From NCBI GenBank assembly GCA_023213395.1, contig CM041465.1, positions 186,255,741 through 186,319,740 on the forward strand: a stretch of 64,000 nucleotides of DNA, in the 5' to 3' direction. A program made the translations under genes and the position numbers. This stretch comes from Cycas panzhihuaensis (Eukaryota > Cycadophyta). Positions 11,750 to 22,142 of this stretch are shown here, piece by piece (within the stretch, counting starts at the first letter, position 1; every line of letters starts with the position of its first letter). The notes under the pieces were generated by a model. The model worked only from the letters and a program-made list of their open reading frames with translations. It was not told the origin of the DNA and did not search any database.

Positions 11750-12765
11750 AAGTTTGTTAATAGGATTACCAAAGAGGCATAATTACAAATAAGCCATTGA
11801 TAAAACCCTATGAATCTTAGAAAAGATTATAACTAAGTAAGGTTTTTAGTCATAGGCCACATAGTGATGATAAAGATTTTATTTAGATTAACTTAAATTC
11901 CTTCTTACAAGATAATATGCCTGAGATATTATAATTTCATCTTATCAAACTTATATTTAGATAGCTTAGTATATAGTTGGTGTTAGGTGAGGGTCTGAAG
12001 GACATCTTCTAAATGTTGGAGATTGTTATTTAAGTTTTGACTATGTATAAGGATGCCATCAAGAAAGACAATGATAAATTTGCATAGATAAGGGGTAAAT
12101 ATTTTAGTCATTAAATCTTTGGAATGTCACTAGTACATTATAAATATTGAAAGGTATAACCTAAAATTTAAAACACTTATGAAGAATTTGAAAAGTAGTT
12201 TTATGATAGCCCTTTACAATAATGGGAATTTGATAATATCTAGATTACAGGTCTAATTTATAAAAAATAACGGCCCATATATTTTTTCAAGCATATTATT
12301 GATTCAAGATGTGAAAATTTTATTTTTAATCATGATTTTATTGATTTCATGATAATTAAAATAAAGTTTAAAAAAATCATTTTTTCTTCTTACTAGGATA
12401 ATAAGTGTGTCATAAGGGCTTTTACTAGGTTGGATGATACCTGTATCAATTAATTCATTAGTGATATTCTCTTTTTTTTTTAGAAGATAAGAATTTTGAT
12501 AAGGACAAAGGTTAATAGGGTCATGTGGTGTTTTGAGTTTGATAGAATGATGAAAACCTTGGTCTAGGGGAGGAGTAGTCAAAATGAGGGCAAATACAAA
12601 TTGGTATTTATTAAGAAAGCTTTGCATATGAGGGTAAATGGTTTTATAAGGTTGAATATTATTAACGTGAATAATACAACCAACATTATTACTTAAATAC
12701 TTGCACATTTGATTAACATATATAAGTTGATTGGTAGATAATTGAATCACATATAATTTATGCAT
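11750..12765 (-). pseudogene. Ty3/gypsy reverse transcriptase, element G1
   Basis: The first 153 codons (12304-12765) remain open and read as the RT start of plant Ty3 elements: the PPLDQGFHHSIKLK segment, then LIDTGIIQPSKSPYDTLII and the VRRKND block that precedes the first catalytic strand. Further left the frame breaks, and the catalytic box survives as IIVFLDGILIHSQ near 12042-12075, where the family has FxDD, so the second Asp is lost. Length of the open part is about a third of an intact RT domain. The open frame is a relic and not a separate cellular gene. Confidence 0.85.
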
Positions 12766-12779
12766 TTATGCCATCTAAT

Positions 12780-13910
12780 CCTTAAATAAAATGAATATAT
12801 TATTAGGGGAATTATTCATGTTATGTGTTCTAAGAGTTTAAAGCAACTAGACATCAAGGATAGCATTAGATCCTCCCATATATAGGGCATAAAAATTAGA
12901 GGTGAAACGCTAGGTACTAATTTAAATGTAAAGGTTTTTTAGTGTTCCTACATAGTTTAAAGTATGATGACCTAACATGAAGTAGGCAAATCTAATTTTT
13001 GGTATGATATAAAGATTTAATTATGATCCAAGGATATATCAATGAAATTTAATGATGTACCACCATTGATTAATATTAATATGGGTGTTTTATGAATGGT
13101 GACTTTCACATGAAGTGGCTCTAGGAAAGATGTAGAAGAGATAAATAATAAATAGACTTTGGTCTAAGGATCAAGTAAGGAAGATTCTTGGGGGGTCATC
13201 ATCAGGCTCAGGTTTGAATTTGATTTCAAAATCCTTTTTAATTTTAGATTCTATAGTAAAAACCATGTTCCTTGCTTTGCATACCCTGGTGTGACCAAGG
13301 GTCTATTTTTTTTAGCGCTTGACATAAAGACCAACTTTTACTGATGGAATGTGAATTGGTCTAATAGGAGGGTTTACTACTAAGCATTGCACTTCATCTG
13401 ATTGAGGATTTTTATGCTATTAATCCAAATTATAGGGACACTAGTACCATAAAGTGTCTTGCCTAAAGGTAGATGAGTGTTCCACAACAAACTCTACTTT
13501 GACTACTCTTACTTAGGCAAAGTCCTTATTAAGGTCATGGTCAAAAGTTGGTATAGTAATTCTATGATATGCTTGTTGTTGCCATGGAATCAAAGATGGA
13601 GATAGAGGACTTAAGTTATTAGAGGTGGACATACCTAAGGGTGGAATATGGGAATTAGGTTATACAAGTAAGAGCATTCTGTCCAATTTTTAATCAAAGG
13701 TGTCTTATTTCTAGTTGTAACCATCTAGTTTTTGGTTAAACAATTCTATTTCCTATTGGAGTCCTTGACTTGTTGGTCTAATCTTGTTAGGTTCTTATTT
13801 AGTACTTCTATATTATGTGACATTTCTTAAAACTAAACCTTAAGTACTTGAATGTGATCTACCTTTGTGGTCACCATAGATGTAAAATTTAGTGTTGTGA
13901 ATAGAAGGGG
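12780..13910 (-). pseudogene. Ty3/gypsy gag and aspartic protease, element G1
   Basis: Upstream of RT on the reverse strand. A gag-like start is ATG at about 13878 (VTTKVDHIQVLKV, then a heptad-rich NIEVLNKNLTRLDQQVK). A degenerate zinc knuckle appears near 13283-13310 as TLGHTRVCKARN, where the plant Ty3 form is C-x2-C-x3-GH-x4-C. The protease active site near 13050-13085 reads ILINGGTSLNFID, matching the LID(S/T)GA(T/S)HNFIS pattern with the catalytic Asp replaced by Asn. The gag core between the N-terminus and the knuckle is mostly unreadable or deleted. Confidence 0.65.
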
Positions 13911-15002
13911 TTCTAGAGAAGTGGGGTAGAATAAGAATAAGAGTATTCATAAAGAGGGAAGAGTAAATAGATAGAACAAGATTTAAAGAATTGGGGATTA
14001 ATATAAATAAGTAGGGGGAATAGGGTGGGGGTATCTATAGATTATTGACCCCCCAAAATATATAATAATGTCACTTAAGACACTAAGATAAGTGTGAAGA
14101 GCTAGTCAAAATGGTATAGGTGACATTTAAGGATGATATTTAGGTGATGGATCCTACATGGTATCTATATTCTATTATAGCTAAAAAATGATGGTTAAAG
14201 CTACCCTAGTTGAAAATGATTAGAATAACATGATGATCAAAATAAGATAGATGATTTGCTAGGGTGGTTCTTGAGCCATGGAAATTTTTTTTCTTCTTGG
14301 TCTGAGTCTAGTGGTCTAGGTTTCATCTAAATTGGAGAAGTATTTACTTAAGTGACCTTGTGGAACAAGTGATGGATCTTTTTTTTTCATCTTGGGGGTG
14401 GAAGGGAAAGAGTGCAGACTTTAAACTCAAACTAGGTATTAGATTAAAAGACTAGACTAAAGGTTTAGATATGAAGTAATCAGGACTTTATGATACATGA
14501 TTATGTTGTTAGATTATTGATGTTATATTCTAGACTTTGGTGTTGATATTATGATGCTATAATATTTTATTAAAGTGGTACTTGATAATTATTCTATTAT
14601 GTGAAATTTTAGTAGTCTTAATAATTTGGTGGAAGCATAGTAGTCTTAGTAATTTTGGTGTTTAGGTAGACCTTAAATCAATTAGATGGAGATTGTTTAT
14701 TCCTCCCTCTTCGGTGACCTCCAGTTCATTTATAAGGCCAAGGTCTAGGTAGTTTGTCAATACTAGAAACCCTAACAATAATAAATACATTTGGTTAATT
14801 AACTTCTAGAGGAGGATGAGTCTAAATCCCCTTTAATATCTCTTAGTTTTAGCTACTGCTTCCAATTTGTAGGACCTAGTAGTAGTAAAATGATTGAGAT
14901 CAAGAATGTAAATATAATTAGCTATGTCATTTGTGACCTTAATTACTTTGATAATGATGGGATTATTCTTGAGAATCTCATTAGGTCTTCCCCTAGCCTC
15001 CT
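13911..15002. other. Unassigned spacer between G1 and element A
   Basis: Where the 5' LTR and primer-binding site of G1 should lie I find neither a second copy of 9420-9795 nor a TGGTATCAGAGC-type site. The piece 14890-15002 forms an open frame that continues across element A once its insertion and one TSD are removed, but I do not recognise its product. Confidence 0.45.
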
Positions 15003-15007
15003 TCTTA
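15003..15007. repeat. Left TSD (TCTTA) of element A
   Basis: TCTTA directly before the LTR start TGTTAG; identical to 24858-24862 on the other side of A. A 5-bp duplication is the usual integrase footprint of copia and gypsy elements. Confidence 0.85.
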
Positions 15008-15371
15008 TGTTAGAGTATATAGAACATAGTGGAGCAGGTGAACATACAAAACAAAGTAATATTCAAATCATATTGATAGTACATATTGTAAACATCGTTG
15101 TATTAAGCCATCTTTAAAGAGATTACATGCAAATTTCTTTGAGGAAGGTGGTGTTAAAGAACACCAAGATTTTAAACCTCATAAAATATATACTTGAGAG
15201 GGAGGAGGGAATCCTCATCAACCTCCAAAATTTAAAGTAATATAAAATACTGACTTAACATTAAAATAATAGCAGTGTATAATAAAATAATCTCACCTTA
15301 ACTTACCATAAGGATGTGTGCACTTACATGTTCTTAAGGTGGGAGTTAAGTGAGGGACATTAACCCCAACA
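15008..15371 (-). repeat. 3' LTR of element A
   Basis: About 364 bp, TGTTAGAGTATATAG at one end and TTAACCCCAACA at the other. It aligns with 24516-24857; conserved patches include GAAGGTGGTGTTAAAGAA, CAACCTCCAAAATT and AAGGTGGGAGTTAAGTGAGG. The GGTGTTAAAGAACACC patch is a short inverted repeat that could form a stem in the transcript. Confidence 0.85.
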
Positions 15372-15373
15372 TA

Positions 15374-15382
15374 CACCCCCTT
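15374..15382 (-). other. Polypurine tract of element A
   Basis: CACCCCCTT on the forward strand is AAGGGGGTG on the element's own strand, two bases from its 3' LTR. The homologous site in element C is at 56732-56741. Confidence 0.75.
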
Positions 15383-16071
15383 AATGTTCATCACTTTTTC
15401 TTTAGTTTCTCTTTGAATTTGTGGTACAAGTACTTTAGGTATACTTTGAAAAGGTGATTACATTCATGTCCTTTAGCTTCATCATCTTTGAAGTGGTTAA
15501 TAGCTTATATTATTGTCCTTTTTATGTGGTCTTTAATAAAATGTGGTTTAAGTATAGATGTGAGTTGCTTCAAATGAGTACAAGTGTCTTCATCTTTGAC
15601 TTTGTCCTTATGATGAGAGTCAATTGGGTCAAATATATATATAGTCTCAAATGTAGCAATGTGATCATTAGTCTTAATGTAATTTTCAACATTATATGTA
15701 ATATTAGAGTTTTCATCAACTAATACTTGTTATATCATCTGTCTCGTAGAAAACACATCGTTAATATAGTCAAATATATTTAAATCTAAAATTTCTCTCC
15801 CATAAAGTGAGTGTAGGATATCTCAAACTAATTTTGATGTGGTTAAATCACTAACACTAGTGAATGCATCATCATTTAGTGTAGAAAAGACTAGAGCTAA
15901 GGCTTCATTATCTTTTTTCAAGTTTTCTCTAAAATTGGGTTCATTCTTAAGATACCCATCACTTACATAATGCCATAAATTATTTGTAATGAGATGGGTT
16001 TTTAAAATATATTTGTAAATGTAAAAGTTAGTCCTATCAAATATGGGAAACTTTAAGTTATCTTCATTCAT
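15383..16071 (-). pseudogene. Copia-type gag relic of element A
   Basis: Starts at ATG 16071 and stays open for 82 codons (to 15823) before a TGA that replaces a conserved Trp codon; the frame then continues to near 15500. The product begins MNEDNLKFPIFDRTNFYIYK, matching the DUF4219/UBN2-type copia Gag start (F-x-G-x-N-Y-x-x-W), though Trp is lost. NEALALVFSTLNDDAFTSV and a further piece SLYGREILDLNI match the gags of elements B and C. After the gag core there is no zinc knuckle and no protease; the frame runs straight to the polypurine tract. Such Gag would form the particle shell while enzymes come from elsewhere. Confidence 0.75.
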
Positions 16072-16449
16072 TATTATTATAATTAATAAATCATAACCTC
16101 TAATAAGAAATTAATCTTGAAATAAGCAATCAAAAAGAGGTATATCTCCTTAAACAATGGGACAAATAAATGATAAATAATCCTTTCAAATTAGATTTAA
16201 TGAATGCTATTTACAAAGTAACTTTCATAAGACTTCAAAATAGACTAATATACCCTTAAATGACCAAATGCAACTTTGAAATACTTTTAAAAAATGAGAA
16301 AAATTAATCCTTTAATGTCAAAATCTTATTAAGAGTAAATAACCGTTAAACGAGCCTTTCAAATCAAAGACAACAGTCAAATAGTCATGAATGTGTGCTC
16401 CTTGAAAAATAATATGAACAACCTTTGTTGAAATAAAACTAAATTTTAT
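16072..16449 (-). other. Distal leader of element A, left of the B insertion
   Basis: AT-rich noncoding sequence between the gag start of A and the LTR of B; with 22831-24503 it makes up the A leader. No domain seen. Confidence 0.6.
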
Positions 16450-16798
16450 TGTAGTTAATCATCATCACTCCACTCCCACCTTCCAACTAGGATTGTACAC
16501 CTCATCATCCTCATTTTACACATGTAGGAGTTAGTTTCATTTGAGTTAAGTTAGTATTATTTTATTATTAATTTAAATTTCAGGGGTTGAGGAGTTTCCC
16601 TTCTCTCCCAAATTATAAATATTGAGGGTGTGCAACCCTAGTGTCTTTAGACACCGGCCTCATTTGAGAAATTTGTAATACTCACTTCTCACAATGGATT
16701 GAATATAGAAGTTTTATGTATTTATGCTACGACAATGTATTGATCTATTGAAGTTTATTCTATGTTCTGCCCTATTCTCCTGCAATATTTTTTCTACA
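16450..16798 (+). repeat. 5' LTR of element B
   Basis: Aligns with 22414-22830, for example GGGGTTGAGGAGTTTCCC, CAAATTATAAATATTGAG (a TATA-like patch) and CTCACTTCTCACAATGGATTG. The first bases TGTAGTTAATC match TGTTGGAGTTAATC of the 3' copy. Confidence 0.85.
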
Positions 16799-16854
16799 TT
16801 TAGTATCAGAGCTACTTGGGGCTCTATATTTTTTCCTACATTTGGTATCAGAGC
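16799..16854 (+). other. Primer-binding region of element B, duplicated
   Basis: Two primer-binding sites lie 44 bases apart. TTTAGTATCAGAGC (16799-16812) directly follows the LTR, and TTTGGTATCAGAGC (16841-16854) follows a second copy of the LTR tail, TATTTTTTCCTACA. TGGTATCAGAGC is complementary to the 3' end of initiator tRNA-Met and primes minus-strand synthesis. The inner copy keeps the exact consensus; the outer one carries one change. Confidence 0.8.
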
Positions 16855-17059
16855 AGACAATTATTGGCCTACTAAAGTTTCTTTAAAAAGAAAGAAGATT
16901 TACTGTCATTTGAGGCAGATTTACTCACAGCAAAGAGAATACTTGTTATATTTATTTTTTGCATGTTTTTTTTAGCAAGTTTCTTCTATTTTTTAACAAA
17001 TTTACTTATTATTAAGATATATTTGTGTTATAACAAATATATTTTGGATTTCTTCAAAT

Positions 17060-17700
17060 TTTGTGTAGATTTATGAAGGATTTTAGCTACAAGCTACATT
17101 TTTTCAAAGATTTTTTTTCAGATCTGAGTTATATTTTTTTAGATCTACATATCTTATCATATATTTGACTATTTTTAAGAATATTTCTACCTATTTATCT
17201 AATATTTGTGTAGATTTGTGAAGGAGATTAGCAACAAGCTATATATTATTCAAGTTTTCTTCATATTTGTGATATATTATCTTAGATCTATATTTTTTAA
17301 TAAAATATTTGGTATTTTTAAAGCAAATTTCTATCTATTTATCCTATATTTTTGTAGATCTATATAGGATTGCAGCTGCATGTAATATTTACTCAAGTTT
17401 TTTCTCAGATTTGAGTTATATTTCTTCAAGATCTGCCTTATATTTTTTAAATCTTCTATACTTATGTCAGATCTGTAATATTTAGCTTAAGATATGCAAT
17501 ATTTATTAAGTTTTCCTTCAGATCTACTATACATTTTTTTAGATCTACTTATTTCAATAATTATTTTAACATTTTTTGGTATATTTGTTGTAGATTTGTA
17601 ATACTTAGTTTAGATCTGCTATATTTCATTATAGATCTATATTTTTCATTATATATTTGACTATATTTTTAAGTTCTTTTTATAGATTTGTAATTTTTTA
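17060..17700 (+). repeat. Degenerate ~145-bp tandem repeat in the leader of B
   Basis: Diverged direct repeats, with the unit start TGTAGATTTRTGAAGGA at about 17062, 17217 and 17352 (spacing 155 and 135) and weaker copies to about 17700. Each unit has an RCAACAAGCTA-like patch, then TTTTTCAGATCTGAGTTATATTTYTT, then CTATTTATCYTATATTTG. Noncoding in all frames. Confidence 0.65.
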
Positions 17701-18411
17701 AGTCATATTCAGCCTTCTGGAGAAGCTTAAATAACAGATCTCACTTCTGCAAGTTAGCTACAACTACATTTCTAGGTTCATCATATATATTTTTTTTTCA
17801 GATTTAAACATTTTTTCTGATATATCCACTTCATATATTTAAAAATTTTAAATACAAATACATAAGCATTTTTTTGATATACTTTTTTTAAAATATCTAA
17901 AAAATTTCATTGTGACTATTGTATAGTTGTATTCTTCCATTAAATATTATTGACTGTTATTATTTGAAGATTTCTTTTGTGAAATCTCAAAGTATATTTG
18001 AAAGATTTCAATCACAATACTCATCTTTGAGTTTTATATAAATAAATATATATTTTTAAAATATTTTCTGCTTTTGCTCTAGTTGCTGAAGAGCCAAATC
18101 TCTCTTTACAACCTACTGAAAGGTTGAAAACATAAAAGTAACCATATAAATCAAGTTTCATTTTTGTCAAGCTATCTTTGAGTGTGATATGAAAACACAT
18201 TGAGTTGTAATATCCCAAGTGGATTATTAGAAGAAAAAGGATATATACACATTAATACTTCTTATATTATTTATTTTTTTATTAATATATTTATAAGGTC
18301 TGCCATATATTCTAGGAGAAACTTCCTCAACTTGCTTTACTAAGAATAGATAGAAAATAAAAAAGGGAAATATTTAGGTATACCTCTATATACAATTTAT
18401 TTATTTAGTAT

Positions 18412-18484
18412 ATAAAAGAACTTCTTGTAGATATGCTTTGAACTCTAAAGAAGCTGCCTGTTTGAAAGCAACACCAATTATTTC
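18412..18484 (-). pseudogene. Captured exon resembling serine hydroxymethyltransferase
   Basis: On the reverse strand, after a 3' splice-site-like T-rich tract ending in AG (18485-18500), comes an open piece reading IIGVAFKQAASLEFKAYLQ and then EVLLY. The pattern V-A-x-KQA-x-x-x-E-(F/Y)-KAY-x-x-(Q/E)-V-L is that of plant serine hydroxymethyltransferase (PLP enzyme interconverting serine and glycine in one-carbon metabolism), in the segment after the active-site loop. Only about 24 residues remain, so the call rests on a short match. It lies antisense to B and just downstream of the kinase-like piece. Another aminotransferase-fold protein is possible. Confidence 0.4.
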
Positions 18485-18509
18485 TAAAATAAAAATAAAA
18501 GTGAAAAGT

Positions 18510-18560
18510 TCCCCTGTCAATAATAGTCAAAAGTTCAAAGTCATCCACACCCACCTTATG
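18510..18560 (-). pseudogene. Captured start of an NDR-type AGC kinase domain
   Basis: Reverse-strand reading HKVGVDDFELLTIIDRG. NDR (nuclear Dbf2-related) AGC protein kinases of plants have HK(M/I)GVDDFELLTIIGRGAFGEV at the start of the kinase domain, up to the glycine-rich ATP loop; here the first loop Gly is Asp. The match ends at the loop, and what follows looks like intron sequence. It is fused in frame to the kinesin-4 piece on its 5' side. About 16 residues remain, but they are highly distinctive. It cannot encode a kinase. Confidence 0.6.
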
Positions 18561-19225
18561 TGTCTTAATACGTTGTATTTCTTCTTGCAATCATTTTGTT
18601 GCTTCATCACTTTTTTTCTTCTGCTTCAGAAGTTGAGCTTGGTTTTCTTGCCTTTTCTTTAGTTCTAAAATTTGGGCCTCAAGGGCCTTCAACTTTTGAA
18701 GATAATCTTCCTGCATCTTTTATGTATGTTCATCAAATGCATGAGAAATACTTTCAAGTTCAACTCTCAATTGTTTCGTTTCTTTTAGTAAAGTCTTCTT
18801 CCATAAAATTTTTCTCATAATGTTGCTTGAGCACTATAGTATCGGCCTTTGCAAACAATTTCAAAAGAACTTGGTCTAGTTGCTCCACTTGTCTGAGACT
18901 TCGGTGCTACTCGTAGCTGCTACAGTTCACTTTCCAACTCTTATATCTTCGATAAATAAGATTTGATCATATCCACAACCTGAGATTCATCACCATCATC
19001 AATCTCTTTCCACTTTTTTCGTTTATATGATAACTCAAGTTCAAGACTCAATTTGTCTTTCTCAACCTGTGCATCTATCGCAGGATCCACAAGAAGTTGA
19101 GAGTTATCACGGTATTCCTATAGCTCTTGCTGGAGCTCTGCATTGCTATCTTCAAGCCATAAGATCTTATGCTTTAAAACCTACACTTCATCTGACAAAA
19201 TAACCGCATGGCTCTTCAGGTCAAA
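18555..19225 (-). pseudogene. Captured kinesin-4 (KIN-4/FRA1-type) coiled-coil fragment
   Basis: Reverse-strand fragment of the plant kinesin-4 stalk, a microtubule motor family involved in cell-wall deposition and cell division. Pieces appear in the family's own order: VLKHKILWLEDSNAELQQEL (about 19150-19190), DAQVEKDKLSLELELSY (19035-19085), SQVVDMIKSYLSKI then ELESEL (18935-18990), VLKQHYEKN (18815-18842), KMQEDYLQKLKALEAQILEL (18655-18720), LLKQKKKSDEATK and LQEEIQRIKTHKV (18555-18640). Motor domain and C-terminal part are absent. Host exons seem joined without introns, which suggests an mRNA source. Stops and frameshifts are present and part of the stalk between ELESEL and VLKQHY is missing. 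The segment is antisense to B. Confidence 0.85.
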
Positions 19226-20175
19226 AACACTATCAAATATGAATTTCAATATAAACGTGGAACTGATAAGGATGAATCTTAAGTGAATGTTATAAAAAAT
19301 GTAAACTAAACCAGATTGTGCTTATCCTATTGGAAATAGATCAGCCAACTTCTATAGAAGATGGATTGACAGGCTAATTCTTTAAAAGTTGGTAATTCCT
19401 ACAATCTTTTATTCTTGCAACCAAATGTAGTCTCCAGGTTATATTCTAGTTTTCTGCAGGAATCCAGTGTATAGTCCATCACTGCAATAGTTTTCTGAGA
19501 TGTGCATTGGTCTTCTACTATTCAATAGTGTGCACTCATCATGGTAAAACTAAAATTTTCAAGTGGATTGGGTCCTCAATACTAACCCTGAAACATCGCT
19601 ATTTGTACTGCATATAGAACACGACACGATTGATTCCACCACACAAATGATCTTTTACAATGAAAGGCATTATGTAAAATTTGATTGGACTACAATAAAA
19701 CTTGAAATCTTTGCCTGCCTCTCTATAAATAGACGTCTGGGTGTCTTGCCATCCTTAAAACGTTGCACCTCTGACTTGATACGTAGATGAGTTGGTGCCA
19801 TTCCAACTAGGCTGTGCATTTGGGAAAATAGAGCCTATAATATTGCTCTTCATTTGCTCTGCCTGAAATCAACGGTTGTGATAAAGACACTGAATCTTTA
19901 AGTGTGGGAGCTACAATACTTGCACTTTGATCCTTTTGACCTATCTATGTAAAAGCTTGCAGCAACATCACTGTGAAAATCTAATTCTGGTGAGATAGAT
20001 GTGATTAATGGGACAACTATGGTATGTACAGGGAAGTCATGCGGTGTGTAATGGGAACTCGTGAAGCTTAATTTCACAAAAAACACGGGGAAGAAGCTGC
20101 ATGAACACTTGAACGTGTTGTGATTCACGTGACTGTGGGCAGCATCTTCGCGCCAATGGTGGTGGCACATCTATT
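19226..20175 (-). other. Gene-like, GC-richer segment in B, source not recognised
   Basis: Less AT-rich than its surroundings and continuous with the kinesin-4 piece. Reverse-strand frames include a 90-codon ORF at 19898-20170 (rich in His, Cys and Ser) and readable stretches such as SIFPNAQPSWNGTNSSTYQ (about 19780-19835) and RFKDGKTPRRLFIERQAKIS (about 19700-19760). I do not recognise a domain. Given its neighbour, it is probably also host-derived, perhaps from the same or a further gene, or an untranslated region. A palindromic CACGTG-type patch (TTCACGTGAC) lies at about 20124-20132. Confidence 0.4.
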
Positions 20176-21668
20176 AAGAATTCAAAATTTTTATTTTTAT
20201 TTTTTATTTTTTATAAAGTTTTTAAGAAATTTAAGTAAATTACATTTTATTTTCAATTCCAAGGTTTTTAAACCTTAGTACTCTTGTTTTATCAGCCCAC
20301 GGTCCCATCTAATCACCATGTGACTGTTAGCTATCTTTAAAAGGGGCTAACATAAGTTTTAACACATTTTTCTTTTTATTTTTTCTAATTTTTTAATTTT
20401 ATACAGGGTTACTGATAAATTTTTGCCATAACTCCTCACCGAGTCATCGATTTTTGACGAAACTAGTTTCATTGCATCAAAACTTTTTCGTAGATTAATT
20501 TTGACTGGTCATATGACCAATTTGGACTTGATTTGACACTATTTCAGTCAATTTAAAGTTAATCAGTCATTTTTTTATCATGTTTTAAACTTTTTACAAA
20601 ATCACTTTTTCAACTGATTATATTTTTCTACTAGGAGATTATTTTCTACCTAGATCTATTCTACAGTGATTCACATTCAATGAACCTCATTACCCACCTT
20701 TTATTTTATTTTTTAGAATCCATTTTGATCATTATTTTAATCGTCAAAAGTGCCGCTTTAGTAGTTTTTAGTCTTTTTCTTAGCATTTTACCATAAATGT
20801 ACCTGTTACCATTTTCATTATAACTTCTCTGTTTTGTATCAGAATTTAGTTATGTTAGTTTCATTGGGAAGCTGACTCACTCCTCTTCGAACTGACATAG
20901 TTTTTTATAAGATTTGGAGTGGTTTTATTGATTTTCAAAAGCATCAAAGTTGAGGTACTTAATTACCTCAAACCTGCCATAATTACACATTTTGTGTATA
21001 ATATTTCTCAAAATTTTTAATTGAAAATATATTAAGTAGTACTATCAGATATATTTAACCTTTCTACAACATTCTATAAAGTTTTATTAATATTTTTATA
21101 AGTTTTTGAGCTCCCTACTCCTGTTAGACCTAAAAAGAGGCTTGTATCTTTAATTTATCAAAACTTGACTTGTAGGAACCCATTTTCAAAACAGATAGTT
21201 CCATTGGATAGATATTTTATTAATCTTCATATTGAAGTTTTATATTATTCTAACATCATTTAGTATACTTTTGAAGCAACCAAACTTGAGGTTGTCTTCT
21301 AACCCTTCTTTTAAAAAAGTTTCTTCATACTCCTTATCTTTCAAAGTAAAATATACGTATATTTAAGTATTATATATTATCATCAAGGCTAAGGATTTAA
21401 TACATTAAGAATTTAAATTTATTCATTTGAAGAAAATCTAAAGGTTAAGGTCTTATTTCAGATTTGTATCATTAAAAGGATATTGGTATATGTTTTTAAA
21501 GTTGCTTCTATATTTATTATTTCCTTATTGCATTTAGTTCATTTATTTTCAAAAGGCACTATATTTTTTTTAAAAAGTATATTTGACATCATATAAGTTT
21601 AGTCACTTATTGACTTTATTTGATTTGGTAAAAGCATATATTTTATGTCCTAAAGTTTCCTTGATAAA
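20176..21668. other. AT-rich leader of B before gag
   Basis: T-rich noncoding DNA with no domain or clear repeat. It resembles the long leaders of the other gag-only elements here in composition only. Confidence 0.5.
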
Positions 21669-22070
21669 ATGACACAATTTCCTATATTTGATGGGCAAAA
21701 TTTTTTACTATAGCACAAAACTATGCAAGATTATTTTATTGCACATGATCTTCTGAAATATTTACAATATAAATGTGATCTAAGTATTAAAGAAAATTTT
21801 AGAAAGGATAATGAAGTTTTAGGATTATTATTTTGCACTATGAATGATGATATTTTTTCAAAGGTTTCTGAATTAACTACTTCTAAATCTATTTAGGATG
21901 TATTGATTTCCATTTATGGGGGAGATACCCTCCATGTATTTAATGACATTTTTGATGAGCATATGAGACAGGTGACAGAACAGGTAAATCATAATGACAA
22001 CACCCATGAAAATTCAAATCAAATGTAGGACCAACTTGCTACACAAGTACCTGATCCTCCATTTGAGGGG
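21669..22070 (+). pseudogene. Copia-type gag relic of element B
   Basis: Begins at ATG 21669: MTQFPIFDGQNF, then a stop, then IKENFRKDNEVLGLLFCTMN and SELTTSKSI, a stop replacing Trp, DVLISIYGGDTLHVFNDIFD. The order and motifs match the gags of A (15383-16071) and C (56745-57445), including the conserved YGGD box and the DNEVL.LLF box. It is a copia UBN2-type capsid domain, about 130 residues, without zinc knuckle or protease. It carries at least two stops. Because it sits close to the 3' LTR and far from the 5' LTR, B never had room for pol. Confidence 0.75.
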
Positions 22071-22142
22071 GAGAATGAATCTTATGACATGATGGAGAAT
22101 GAATCTTATGATATGATGGAGAATGAATCTTATGATATGACC
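22071..22142 (+). repeat. 24-bp tandem repeat, three copies, in frame
   Basis: GAGAATGAATCTTATGAYATGATG repeated three times, the last ending in ACC. It encodes ENESYDMM three times. It lies between the gag core and the element's 3' end, in an 80-codon open frame (22089-22331), so the repeat length keeps frame. Confidence 0.85.

Noticed and set aside
12304-12765. 153-codon reverse ORF as a possible host gene
   Set aside because: It reads as the start of a Ty3 RT and is flanked by protease, RNase H and integrase relics in the right order.
13911-15002. A 5' LTR of G1
   Set aside because: No segment similar to 9420-9795 and no primer-binding motif found.
16724-16975. 83-codon ORF across the B LTR/PBS border
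   Set aside because: It spans the LTR end and primer site, is T-rich and is a chance frame.
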